64,000 nt of DNA, taken from the NCBI GenBank assembly GCA_950295325.1, contig OX485804.1:14074001-14138000 (forward strand), given 5' to 3'. Under the pieces are notes generated by a model. The model searched no databases. It was not told the origin of the DNA and was given only the letters and a program-made list of their open reading frames with translations. Numbering within the stretch: position 1 is the first letter of the stretch; each line of letters begins with the position of its first letter. The DNA comes from Polytrichum commune (taxonomy: Eukaryota > Streptophyta > Polytrichopsida > Polytrichales > Polytrichaceae). The position numbers were made by a program, and so were the translations under genes. Below, piece by piece: positions 46,800 through 58,404 of this stretch.

Positions 46800-47285
46800 C
46801 ATGTTGGCATGTGAAAAGGTTGGCGTTAAACATCTCCATCCCCCCCTCCCCCCCCCCCCCCCTAAACTTTTTGGGGGAGGTAGATTCGGCTAGGGGTAGC
46901 CTCCCCAAAAGAAATCCAGAATTTTTGGACTTGATCGAAAACTTTTGCCTGCCCGTCTGCCCGACTTCGAACAAATCTTGCTTTCTTGAAGGCCATTTCC
47001 CACAAACCCCATATTGAGTGCACTTCACCTTCAAGGTCCCAAATCCAATAACTATGTTCACTTCCATTGAGTAAGTAAGCAATTGACTGGGATTTCATTT
47101 TTGAAGTGAAACTGATAATAAAGCATGTAATTAACTTGGAAGTAAAAAATTATTACAAAAACCTCATTAGCAATGAGGTTATAATTTTTGTGACTTACCA
47201 TTGAAAGGGTCTTTGTCATTCTAAAATGGAGCTAAAATTACTAGTTTATTTTTAGCATGTTGATTATTATAGTTTAGTTAACACC
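46800..47285 (+). repeat. half copy of the foldback element, with a C15 tract
   Basis: From ggcgttaaacatc and a run of about 15 C, through ttgcttt-cttgaaggcc, ccatattgagtgcacttcac and gggatttcatt, to gtctttgtcattctaaaatg. It is the same arm as in 12500-12940; the inverted arm is missing. Confidence 0.72.
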
Positions 47286-47853
47286 TTCTTCTTTCACAAA
47301 GCATTCATGTGCATTTAAACTAATTAAACGTGATTGAGGTATGAAGTTTTATTGAGGACATAGACCAAGTTCTCAGTGTATAGTCTTGTAGTGTTTGTCA
47401 ACCCATATTCTTTGCGATGACTAACAATGACTTGGAATATAATGCTAACCCCTCCTCTTTGTAATGCTCTACAATGAATTTTTTAACACTACATAAGCTC
47501 GTGTAGAGCGAAAATTCACCATGTTTTGGTAAATGTGCAAGGTTAACTAAAGTGAATTTTGCAAATTGTGTTTCTTATTTTCAAAATAATCCAACATCTC
47601 TTTTTATGATCATTTTGTGTTGGACCGGCCATCCAACCAAGGTACCTTTGAGCACACCAAAACAACACCAAATGTGGAAGGTGTTGTACACAAAACAATC
47701 AAATCCCAATCAAAACTTCCATCGCGTTTACGGGTAACTCCAATTTGTGTGTGTTGTTCAACTAGAACATTTGGTGTAAGACTTGAATCTTACAATTGTT
47801 TGGTTTGTGAAGCTCTAGAAGGTAAAATGCTCTTGGTGTTTCCCACTTACTTA
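47286..47853. other. intergenic, unrecognised
   Basis: Overlapping frames at 47552-47877 have no recognised motif. Confidence 0.35.
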
Positions 47854-47855
47854 CC

Positions 47856-48375
47856 TCATGCCCCCTTCCCCACCTGACTTTAGCGAAGCAGCCTAAAAGT
47901 TGGTTCTAAAAACACAGCCTTCACACCATCAACATAATCTAGTGCCAAGCCTAGTTGGCAAATGATGTGGCAAGCCTTCAACACCGACCGTCCCATCAGT
48001 ACCTAGACATGAGGCAAGAATGTAGGACTTTTAAAAGTATCGCCTCCCGCCCTTGTGATTGGTTGTTTTTTAGTCTTAGCTATGAGGGCATATGAGGAGC
48101 TCCATTAACAAAATCCGATGGTAAGATAGGTGAGTAGTAAGGCATTTGGGGATGGGACAAAAACTATCCAACATTCATGGCTTGGAAGATAAAACAACGA
48201 ACATGTGTAAAAGCTACTTAATTAAAAGCTACTTGACAATCTCCGGAGCAAGTTCTTGTAAGTGCATTGGGATAACTTAGTCGGATGCCTCCGCTATAAC
48301 TGAGGGAGCTTTCCTCGGGTTTTAAGAAAAACTTTGGTTATTTGGTAAAGTCAATCAGGTGGGGAGGGGGCATCA
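47856..48375. mobile_element. 514-bp TGCCCCC-family element with TCA target duplication
   Basis: Element 47859-48372 between TCA at 47856-47858 and 48373-48375. Starts TGCCCCCTTCCCCACCTGAC and ends with its inverse, gtcaatcaggtggggagggg then gca. Colinear with 21570-22084. No frame. Confidence 0.82.
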
Positions 48376-48507
48376 TTAACATTGTTTGCCATCAATTAGG
48401 TACTGAAGCTTGGGGAGCTAGATTTCGCTTCAAACCATGGTTGCAAAGTAGAGCCAAGCGAAAGATGTGAGTGGCAGCTTTGACTCTTGATTGCATGCAT
48501 AGGCCTA

Positions 48508-48735
48508 TGTCCGGGGAGAACCGGTGGTTAGTTACAAATGAACCAGTTGAGTTTGAGAAATAACCGGTTGAAGTTGGAGACTTCCGGAGAATTAGCGATC
48601 ATTTTAGAGGAATCTATAAAAAAATTATACCTCCAATGAATGAAAGCAGCAAAATTGTAAGAAGACGTCAACATGTAACTGGTTGGATTTAGAATCACAT
48701 GGATCTTGACCCACTACTACTATGCCCAAACACTT
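48508..48735 (-). repeat. CCGGTT-family element
   Basis: TGTCCGGGGAGA start, then accggtggttagttacaaat, gagaaataaccggttgaagt, attttagaggaatctat, gtcaacatgtaactggttgg and the ctatgccca end. Confidence 0.75.
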
Positions 48736-49858
48736 AAGGTAGAGGGTGCTTAAACCAACTCTTTAAGCTATTGCACATATATATGGTTACATGGTCAATA
48801 TATATATGTATTAGCCTTTGTTCTAAACTTAGGTATAAAGAAAGAAAAAATATTTTTAGCCTTGATTAGATATTTGATGAATATTCAAAGTCAAAACCAC
48901 TAGCTTCCTTAAACCAATATATAGGCCCCGTGTATGACGACCTTTGATATGATGAGGATCCCCATCTTCATAGCCTAGAACCAACACAACATAGTTGGGT
49001 ACTAGACCCAAGCTAGATCAAAAACCAACTAGTAACGGTGCTCAAAGCCACATGGCCACCTCCATGATCCCACTTAGTTCGCTTGCAAAACCATCACCTT
49101 GCATCCTGTGTACCAACCTATGATTTTGTGAATTGAACCCCCCCCCCCACCAGGCAATGTATAGAATGGTTAGAATAGGCATTGACAAGCCACCCTAAAC
49201 CCACCTTGAACCAACCCGAGACAGAGTGAAGCCCGTTACCTACCCTACATGAAGATAGTGGAGGTTGCTATGAGGTGGTGCCACTAATGACACCTGAAAG
49301 AGTCACTCTGTGGGCCCATACACTCCTACACCATGAGGAACACTTCAAGGTAGTAGAGTGCTGGTGATTGGGAGACGTTTATAGGTGTTGGTTTCAAGTG
49401 GGATGTTGGTTTTAGCACCCTCTACCTTACTTCCTGGGCACTGACACAACATACTACATAGAAGTAGAGTTACAAAGGAGTAACTTTGCGTTTGCAAGTT
49501 ACTAGGCCCCTACAAGTGTAGAATTATGACAATTATACGAGAAATAGGTGACAAACCCATACTTTTGTGAACCAAGACGTGTGTTGTTCAAAGCAAGTGA
49601 GGGAGTGATAGTTTGTTTTTTTCGATTTGTTGTTGTCCCTCGTGGCGACGGTGGCGTGAGATGAGCCATTCTCATGCTCATATTTTATCTTGGGTGGAGC
49701 CTTCATTTTGCCATATGTGGTCCCTACCCTTTACCGGTCATTTTTGCCAAGTCTTTAATGTGCGGTAGTGTGGTCATGGTCACGTATAGACCGAATTGAC
49801 CCTTGCAACTACAAAGTAGCATGATGCATGGTCTTTGCTTTTCCTCAGTTACCATCAC
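48736..49858. other. intergenic, unrecognised
   Basis: C11 tract at 49138-49148. No supported gene. Confidence 0.4.
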
Positions 49859-49860
49859 CA

Positions 49861-50241
49861 CTACACTAAATATGATAGTTAGTGTCACCAATTCTAATTG
49901 TCTTGCTCAATACTAATTGTACACCACGGTTTAGTGTTACCAACATTAAATGTGAGCCCAACATCATTTATCATTCCTTGTAAATTTTCTGGGGGATTAT
50001 AAGATTTACAGTGTCGCAATTACCATCCCTTACCAAATGGTTTTTCATCCAAGTTTCAATCATCCATGACAACATTTCCATCACAAGTTGCTCACAAGAG
50101 AAGGTAGGGTTTTGGCCGATGGATGGACTCATCCATCATCCATGACAGTATATTTGTTCAGTTATTCATACGAAGTGTCATTCGAAAAGAACCCATAGTA
50201 CACAAAATACCATATCACACTAAATGTCATATTTAGTGTAG
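49861..50241 (+). mobile_element. MITE, 381 bp, CTACACTAAATATGA ends
   Basis: Starts ctacactaaatatgatagtt and ends gtcatatttagtgtag. The inverted ends are themselves nearly palindromic (taaatatgatattta). Inverted copy at 43060-43432. Non-coding. Confidence 0.8.
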
Positions 50242-50254
50242 CATTGCGGTTTCC

Positions 50255-50400
50255 ACTAAAAGTCTAACCAGCTACACGTTGACACCTGTTGGTTTCTCTT
50301 TACTAAATTGAGGTATATTCTCTAAATTCATCCAACATGATCGGTCATTTTCCTGATGCCTTGAACTTCAACTGGGTATTTCCCAAACTTGACCAACTTA
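50255..50400 (+). repeat. CCGGTT-family element, partial
   Basis: aaaagtctaaccagctacac, gttgacacctgttggtttct, gaggtatattctc and cttgaacttcaactgggtat. It sits between two MITEs. Confidence 0.55.
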
Positions 50401-50407
50401 TCTTAAA

Positions 50408-50631
50408 CTACACAAAATATGATATTTAGTGTGACTTACTATTTGGAATTACACAATGTTACAACTATCTACTGTGCATCTCATTCTTTTACCAACCATG
50501 GTCGAATTGGTTGTTTGCACACTACAAAACATTAACATCTTTACTTGGTAAAAAAATCATGTTAATAATAAAAAGATATAGGAACATGTAACCCCGAACA
50601 GTAAGTCACACTAAATATCATATTTTGTGTA
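50408..50631. mobile_element. MITE, 224 bp, CTACACAAAATATGA ends
   Basis: The inverted ends (ctacacaaaatatgatattt followed by agtgtgacttact) are nearly perfect over about 33 bp. AT-rich centre with aacatcttta...gttaataataaaaag. Confidence 0.83.
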
Positions 50632-51335
50632 GTTGTTGGTTCCATGTCTCACATTCTATGGTTCCGAGACATTAGGGTCCAAGACCAAAGAAAGCGATTT
50701 TATTGGTCGAGAGCAACATTTTGGATCCAAGGAATTTACATTAGGATGTGGGTCCAAGGTATGAAAAATTGAAAAATTGAAGTGGTGTTAAAGTGGCATC
50801 ACCATCCCACCAAATATTGGTGGACCCAAGTGAAGCAACTATCTCTTTAGTTTGAGAAACTGCTTTATAAACTTGGGCCGGATCTTGAGTCCAAAGTAAG
50901 GCCCATAAAGGGTTGTTTTGGACACCTACTTTTCTGGACCCAAACCCTAATGTAAATCCATTGTTACCTTACATGAGACGTGAGTATGAAGGACTGAGGA
51001 GCATCCGATCATTCAATCACAATTAGAACATTGTTTGTGTGACTCGGCTGGGGTTTTGTAATTCATTAGTGGTGAGCATAAGTGGACAAATAGGTGTTTT
51101 TTAACTACACCATAACTACAAGTTGTTGTCCTTGTCAAAAATGTTTACTGAATAGAAACCTTGCAAAGTGCCACGTCAACCAAATCGTATTCAAATTAAT
51201 GAGAAAAATCCACATAAGGGCAAGACATTCTTCCCCGTTTGTCACCTCTAGTCATGTTGAATTCCTTCTCCAAGTTGTGCACAATATTGGCAACCCAATT
51301 GTTACTATGAAAATCTAAGAAAATCACATCAAATC
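50632..51335. other. intergenic, unrecognised
   Basis: Nothing supported. Confidence 0.35.
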
Positions 51336-51424
51336 ATCCCCCTCCCCCCCCTCCTTTTCTCTTCCTCCCTCTTCTCCCTTTCCTCATCTCTTCCCCTTTC
51401 TTCCTTCATTTTGCCCTCCTTAGC
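51336..51424 (+). repeat. polypyrimidine tract
   Basis: About 85 bases that are almost all C or T. A weaker pyrimidine-rich tract at 51710-51760 is followed by the same catacattgtgtt / agttgcaagt text as here, suggesting an old direct duplication of about 360 bp. Confidence 0.75.
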
Positions 51425-53655
51425 CTTTCCATGCCCTCACATACATTGTGTTTGTTCAAGCTCCAATAAGTTGCAAGTCTATAACCATATATTCTAAGGA
51501 AAAACGTATGCATTCAAGATTCTATGAATTAACCAAGGGACATATCAATCAAGTTACTACTACTAGTTAACACAAGAAGTCTTGATGGTTATAGTTATGA
51601 AAGACACCTACTAACACTTTAGCTCCACTCTTGAGGATGATCTATTTTTAATGGTAACATCAAGGTTTTCATATACTTCCAATAACGCTTCCTTCCCTTT
51701 GTCTAATCCGCCTTCATTGTAATTTTCTCTCCTCTCTTACTCTTTTCCTCCCTTCCTTCTAGTATGTACTCCTTGGGTCTTCTCTTGTTTTCATATACAT
51801 TGTGTTCAAGGAAGCAGTTGCAAGTTCAAGAGTATACAAGTTAAGAATAAAAGCAAAGGCATGAAAGAAGTAATGAAATAAATGGGAAAAAAAAAAAAAC
51901 ATACATTCACTCCTTACCACAATAAATGCTACATTGATGGCTTTGATTATCCACTGTATGGAATTTGATTTAGTTCTAGTGGTCACGATTGTCTAGTGTG
52001 TGGACTCCAATTAAGTATTAGTGGTCACAATTGTCCAAGAAGGTGCACATTACCTCCAAGGCTATTATCCCAATTCTCATAACCTTGTCACAGAGGCTAA
52101 CATGGCATACTCCTCATTGCCCATCGCTTTCATTGGTTGTTGCCATTTCAACTCTAAATATAGTTGAAGCTCCCCACACCAATGACCTCAAATGGAACAA
52201 GGCCCCACATATTTTGAAGTGGAAAAAAATATATAATGACATTGGCGGAACAAAGCTATTTGAATGCTGAAGTACATCATAAAAATTTGACACATAAATG
52301 TAACTTGAGGTGTTTGAATTGTAATATGGACCAAGGTGGAATGCTTAAATGCCTCTAGGGGCCATTTACTCAACAACAACAAAATTAATAATAGATGACA
52401 TGAAGATAACATCCATAGGGTTAGAAGTTGTATTGTCTCTTGTCCAATGCTTATTAGTTCAAAAAAAATTTGAACAAATCACATGGTATTAAAATGATCC
52501 TTGAGTTTGCATGTGATATTGGAACCGTATTTACCATGCTCTGTTACAAGAATTCGTTTGGATTACAATACATGTGACAATGATGGCCAACTACACTAGA
52601 CATAGAAAGAAAACCAACACACGTATTTTTGTACTTGCCCATTTTTAAACATGTGTTTTGTTATAGACATGTGTAGAACACTGATTTCAAGAGTGTAATA
52701 CATGGGTGGATGCAAAAAATGCAAGAATCACCGATTCAAAAACTTGCAAAGGCTTCTTGAAAGCATCAAGGAGAGCTCAAATCTAGATACAACTCAAAAG
52801 ATTGTATCGTAGCTCTCTAGTTGTTTGGGCATCTTTCTGCCTAATAATCAAATTAAATGTGAAAATAAGTTAGGCAGTCCAAAAAATAATATTCTAAAAT
52901 TGGACATATTACAATAGTGATTTAAAACTAGTTAGACATTCATCCAAGTCATCTATATAATTCATGGATGGTTTTCCTAATTTTATCTATGGCGTCTAAG
53001 ATTAACTTAAACATTGCTCTTAACCTGTCACTTGCATTATTATGATTTTAGGCACTCTTTAAATTTACTTTATTTTATGTATTTATTTGTTTTTTTGACA
53101 CTAAAAAACACTTTCCTAGAAATTTAGGCACCCTTAACATCATTTATTTTCTGCCCAAGCTGCTAAAGTGCTACGGTAGTTTGGCATTGTAGATTTTTCA
53201 TTTTCTATTTAAAAAAAAGCAACATTCCCTTGTGCTCCTTATTTTGAAACCAATGTCATTCTTTTTTGTTTGGCCCATTACTTCATTCATACCATGTTGT
53301 GAGGCTTTCTTTTTGTCTGATATCTTTACCACGATGTTTTCGAAAAAAAAAAAAAAAAAAAGAAAAAAAGTAGAGTGTTTCGTTCTAATGTGCTCACATA
53401 CCAAGTCGTGAGATTTTGGGTCCAACATCTTTGCCATGATTTCATTCATTCATTTGTTTATTCAAGTTTTTTAGTTTGGGGTTTTGGTGGGTTGATGCTC
53501 AACATGTTGACCCGACAAGATACAATTTGGAGTTGGCAACTATGATTCTTGTCATAGTTTGAACTTTGCATGACGTTCGACTTCTTGACTTATTATCCTA
53601 CTTTTTGTAGTTACTTTGAGTCAACAAGTGGATGTGGTGGCAAAAGAACAAAAGA
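51425..53655. other. AT-rich intergenic
   Basis: A12 near 51889 and an A18 tract at 53344-53361. No supported gene. Confidence 0.4.
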
Positions 53656-53659
53656 AAGA

Positions 53660-53842
53660 GATTTTATTCTATTCTATTTTATGGGGAACGAAGGTCGAGG
53701 CGTGTGGCCCTCTTGCTAGTTTTTTCCCGTCAAGTAAAGAGAAGATTTCATGGCCGAACATCGAATTGCCAACCACTTCATTTGGTTTGAGTGTCTTTGC
53801 ACTACTGTCTGATAGTTTAGGGCCACCTTAGACCCCATGGAT
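53660..53842 (-). mobile_element. tRNA-derived SINE, aged
   Basis: On the minus strand: ggtggccctaaactatcaga head, a degraded box B (ggcaattcgatgtt), atgaaatcttctctttactt, and a tail opposite ttttattctattctatttt. The box B is mutated, so it is probably inactive. Confidence 0.65.
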
Positions 53843-55606
53843 TGATGAATTTCTCTAACTTAGGGCCGCTTTACACACATACCAAGAGCCACGAAGTGAT
53901 ATGTCATTTTTCAAAGCTTTTCTCAAAGCTTGATTTTCCTCTTTTCAGAGGCCTTTTCTTTTTTATGCTTCATCAAAATAAAGCAAGGGTGGGTGGTTGG
54001 GATTTTCTTTCATCACAAGTCTATTGCCTCCCTAAACATAGTATCCAATATTGTAACTATGGATTTAGTGCTATGTTTTACATCATAGTAAGTTGATTGA
54101 ACTTTCAACTAGGAATGTGTATGCTTGTCAAAGTAGTTGGATACTCGGCTATGTTTCTTTGCTTTTAAATCAAAGTTCAATAGCATGGGTTGTCATAAAG
54201 GCATAAAGTACTAAAATGTTATAATATATGTCATGGTAACAAGTATCCATCACATATGGCAACTGAGTTCAAAATATAGTCTAATATATGATTGCATTGT
54301 GCTCAGTACTTATTGTTATTACCAAGTAATAAAGCAAAGATGTGATAGGTAGACTTACATACCTCATTTGTAGGTATTCTCAATGTCTCAACTACTTTCT
54401 GGAATTTGTGTGTACATCAAAATACTAATTCAAAGTAACATAATAACTTTCACAAGTGTAATATTTCAATAATGAAATAGCATTCAAACATGAGTAATGC
54501 ACTATTGTTGGTGTTGAAAATGTGAAGAGCTAGCCTCCACGGGTAGATCACTCTAAGGCATTTTTGTGCATCACGTGCGGCTAGGGGTTTTTTGTTTTGG
54601 GGCTATTTACCTTCAAGGGCTGAATTAAAGCCTCCCTATAATTACTTAAATTTCAAAAATGGACCATTTGTTTGCACCCTTCCATTACTTGTATTGTCCA
54701 AGTCACTGGAATTTTTTTGTACTCTATATTCTTTTTAAGTAATTTTGGACAGACAGAAATCCCAATTGTCATCCATCCCCGTGAGTCCTAAACCCATTTA
54801 CATACCATACTAAACATACCTTCTAGGATCCTTATCTTCAGCCCCTATATTAATTTTACAAAAAAATAATGGCCCACGTTTTATGTCCATCTAACTTACT
54901 TATAATGGGATTGTCTACATTTAATGGCCCCTTCATTATTTGGAATTCCTTTATAATTTTTATTTCAAATGATTTTAATCCTCTCTATATTATGCCGCAC
55001 GTTGTTTTTAAAATGCACTAAGTGATCTACCCGTGCTAGCCTCACCTGCACCCGTGCCAATCCAAACATACATTTGTGTGTTAGAAAGCCGTGTGTCAGG
55101 TGTCTTCAGTTAAGCTCAATTGAAATCCATGTCACATAATTACCTCGCTTGTCAAGTCCATTGAATGTTTGCAAACACTCATACTCAATACAAAACAATG
55201 ACTATACTCTTTTGCCATATTGTGTAACTTTCTTGAACAATAACAACCTTTTGTACACCAAACACCATGCACTTCCACACTTATCATGTATTTACTTAGC
55301 CTTATTGAACAATCTAAGCCAAGTGTTTCCTCTTTCAAGCATGTAAAAGATTTTTCACATGGAAGAGTCTAGGGTTTAAGCATTGGTTTAGTAAGGTATA
55401 GTGGCCACTTTAGGTCATTGAAACCCTAAATAATGGAGCGTGGTAACTTCCTTGACCATAGTTAGTTAACTCATGGTTAAGTATAGTGTAATGTTTTAAC
55501 TTTGATGTAGAGCCTACTAAGTATTCCATGCTTTGTAGGAGGTTTGAATCAAATTTGTCAAGAGTATCACATTTGACTATTTATATAGTGTGAAGGCAAT
55601 AACAAG

Positions 55607-55647
<41 letters not shown>

Positions 55648-55680
55648 ATATATGAGTGTACCTCTCATGCATCCAACATA
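53843..55680. other. AT-rich intergenic; GGGCCGCTTTACACA end at 53863
   Basis: TTA then GGGCCGCTTTACACACAT at 53860-53880 looks like a PIF/Harbinger-like end with no nearby partner. The rest is unrecognised. A (GA)n microsatellite occupies 55611-55642. Confidence 0.4.
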
Positions 55681-55683
55681 ACA

Positions 55684-55868
55684 ACCGGTTGAGTTTGAGA
55701 AATAACATGTTGAAGTTTAAGACTTCAAGAAAATTATTGATCATTTTGGAGGAATTAATAGAGTATACCCCAATCTAGTAAAGAAGAACTGCAAGTTGTC
55801 AACATGCAACCGGTTGGACTTGGAAACACTAGGATCTCAACTGATCATGTCCAAAAATCTCCCCATAC
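55684..55868 (-). repeat. CCGGTT-family element
   Basis: caaccggttgagtttgagaa, gaagtttaagacttcaaga, tcattttggaggaatta, gtcaacatgcaaccggttgg and acactaggatctcaac, ending aaaaatctcccc. Confidence 0.72.
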
Positions 55869-55875
55869 ACAAGAG

Positions 55876-56260
55876 TTATCCGTAAAGCAAAGTGGATGAA
55901 ACCATGGGTTTAGTCCCAAACTACGAATTTATGAGAATTAACACAAAGTCACCCAAGTTTTCGTAATGCTTAAATTATTACTCCCAATGAATGGTGTCAA
56001 GCTATTAAAACCGGCTTTCTAGCTTGTCCTACTAGGATGGGTGGGCCAAGCTAGCCTTGCATAGCCATGATTTAGGATAATGAATCCCATGTACATACCC
56101 TTTTCTACATCCTAAGATCCTCTCAAAGTTTGAGAGATGGAAAGAGGAGGTCCTAAAAGTTTGCACCCAACTTTCAAAATAGGCTCCAAAACATGATGAG
56201 CTAGCGAGCTCTTAATAGAAAGTTTTCTCAAAGAAGGATCAAACTCATGATTTCGTCTCT
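55876..56260 (-). repeat. dispersed repeat, inverted partner of 24838-25245
   Basis: gaattaacacaaagtcaccc, gggtgggccaagctagcc, tgagctagcgagctcttaat and gttttctcaaagaaggatc are the reverse of text at 24.8-25.2 kb. Confidence 0.65.
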
Positions 56261-56811
56261 CTTTGAGGGACTTTACGGATAACTCTACTATCCTATAGGC
56301 TTGTTGCCGATCCATCACGAAATGATCTTGAAGAAACAAATTCATGGTCTTTAAAGCTAATTATGGTGGAATATTAACTGAAATAAGTAATATTTGGGAT
56401 ACATACTAATTTGGGGCTTCTATGTTGGATGAATGAAAGGTACTCTCTCGTATACGATAATTCCCTCTCTCTTGGAGCCATGGCCATGAAAATCTAAGGG
56501 CCCTTAGAAGTCATCCCAAGGTTGTACCATGGGAAATAGAAATCAAAATTTGTAATCGATGGGTCCTCAAGCTTAGTGCAAGCGCAAGTGGACCATGTTG
56601 AGGGACCGCAACATATGTTTAGGTTTGGGTCCTCATTGTGGTAACATGAAATTTCTAGGAGCCAATGGCATTTGAATTCATTACCACATCCTCTTTTTGA
56701 TAGGCTTAACACAAACCCGGAAGACCATGAAACATTATCCACATGTTCCCATGTAAGACACCACATGAATTTTCCACCCATTTAAATTTCTTTCTTCCCT
56801 CAAGCCTTCAA
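56261..56811. other. intergenic, unrecognised
   Basis: Nothing supported. Confidence 0.35.
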
Positions 56812-57458
56812 GGTCCAATCAATGGTCGGGGAAAACCGACGGCTAGTTCATTATCAGCCGATGGATTTTCCCTCATGGCCGGTCCAAATATCCAACCATC
56901 GGATGGCAATCCGACTGTAATTTCAATCCTCCGGCAATTAGCCGATGGACCAGAAAATGTCCCGGAAATGTAGCCAATTCTTCTTGTGAGTTACTGGTTT
57001 TATGGGACATCTGATGATGCACTTGAGGAAGTACCTTAAACCTTAAACTTTTTGAATTATGCAACCGTTCCATGACCAACTCCAATTGCTTCTATGAAGA
57101 ATTGGGGGACCCTTGGCCTTCAAGCAGTGAAGGCATTGCTAGGTTCAATTCATGCCAAGGATATTAACTCTTCAAATTTAAAGTTTTGAACATGCCTTTC
57201 TTTTCACTTATTCAAGATTTTGTACTAAGAAATGATTTCTAATAACTTTTCATACATTTTTTAAACAATTAGTGCCGATACGAAGTCCATTTAATCGGAT
57301 ATTGGCCAATGAAAATATGAAAATATAGGCAATTGGCCGATTGATTTCACAAAAGACCGGCTCTTGCCGATGTAAATTGGAAAAAATCCGACCCTTCGTA
57401 GCAACTACCGGCAATTCGCCACTAAGGCTTCAAAAACTTCCCGAACTCTGGGTCCAAT
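56812..57458 (+). mobile_element. hAT-like non-autonomous element with 8-bp target duplication
   Basis: Element 56820-57450 (631 bp) between GGTCCAAT at 56812-56819 and 57451-57458. The ends read CAATGGTCGGGGAAAA and, reversed, CAGAGTTCGGGAAGTT, an imperfect inverted repeat starting with CA. An 8-bp duplication with CA.. ends fits the hAT superfamily. No frame. Internal words with ccgat / atcgg recur near both ends. Inverted copy at 42069-42730. Confidence 0.75.
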
Positions 57459-57542
57459 ATTAATTGGACTTGGACCGGGCCCGGCTTCTAGACAAGTCAC
57501 ATAATTTGTATATCATGGGTCAAGGGGCTCTGAAGCTCGACA

Positions 57543-57694
57543 CTACATATTGTATTTAGTGCCACTTACTATTTGGAATTTCACAATACTATAACTATTT
57601 GCTATATATCTCAGTTCTCCGCAACAAAAGTCAAATCGATTGTTTGGACATTATAGAACATCAATATCGTCACTTGATATAAAGTTACATCAAT

Positions 57695-57730
<36 letters not shown>

Positions 57731-57979
57731 ACAGAAGGTTGACAGGCCAACGCCAGAGGACATGAGGCAATTGACCACCTAGCAAGTTCTCCGTCAAGTA
57801 GAGAGGAGATTTCACAGTCGGGATTCGAACCGCCAACCTCTTCCTTGAGAATTGGGTATCTCTCCACCATCATCCAGTAGTTTAAGATCATCTCGAACCA
57901 AAGTTACATCAATAGTGAAGAGAGATGGCATTGTGTAACTCCAATTAGCAAGTGACACGAAATACAATATTTGGTGTAG
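57543..57979. mobile_element. MITE with CTACA..TTTAGTG ends, interrupted by a SINE
   Basis: Left part 57543-57697 and right part 57917-57979, about 218 bp once the SINE and one copy of its duplication are removed; the intact relative at 50408-50631 is 224 bp. Ends: ctacatattgtatttagtg and caatatttggtgtag. Confidence 0.8.
57681..57916 (-). mobile_element. tRNA-derived SINE with perfect 17-bp target duplication
   Basis: Body 57698-57899. The duplication AAAGTTACATCAATAGT lies at 57681-57697 and 57900-57916 without mismatch. On the minus strand: gagatgatcttaaactactg head, ggtggagagataccc (box-A-like), box B ggttcgaatcc (57819-57831), tctctacttgacg, gcctgtcaaccttctgtc and a poly(A) tail (T32 at 57698-57729). 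The perfect duplication and long tail mark it as the youngest SINE here. Confidence 0.93.
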
Positions 57980-58315
57980 GATAAAGTGGCCCTTATTGGT
58001 TACCTCTAAAGTTGAGTGATGAGAAAGACACAAATTTCACTGGGCCAAATGCTTTTGGGAACTAATAATAGGTAACTTAGCCCCTCATCCACTTGTCTCG
58101 TGCCCATAAGTAATAAACTCCGGAACAAAGCATATTAAAGTAGTACTTTGACTAGAAAGGCAGTTGAGTGACTGAGAAAATTATGGATCCAATTGACACA
58201 CATATACAGCCGAGTAAATTCATAACCTAGATAACACATTCACCGGTGACCAAGATTCCGCTCGGGCAAGTGTAGATGCACAAAACAACAATGTGATAAG
58301 GTGAATTAGGGCCAC
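57980..58315. other. intergenic, unrecognised; TIR-like end at 57986
   Basis: aaagtggccctta at 57984-57995 looks like a right-hand PIF/Harbinger-type end. The rest shows nothing. Confidence 0.35.
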
Positions 58316-58404
58316 TTCACACACAAGGCTGAAGGCCCCTGACCATGGGAATGTAAGAGCTCTCATTGGTTGAAAAGGCGGAGACCGTCCAAGTTCATTT
58401 CACA

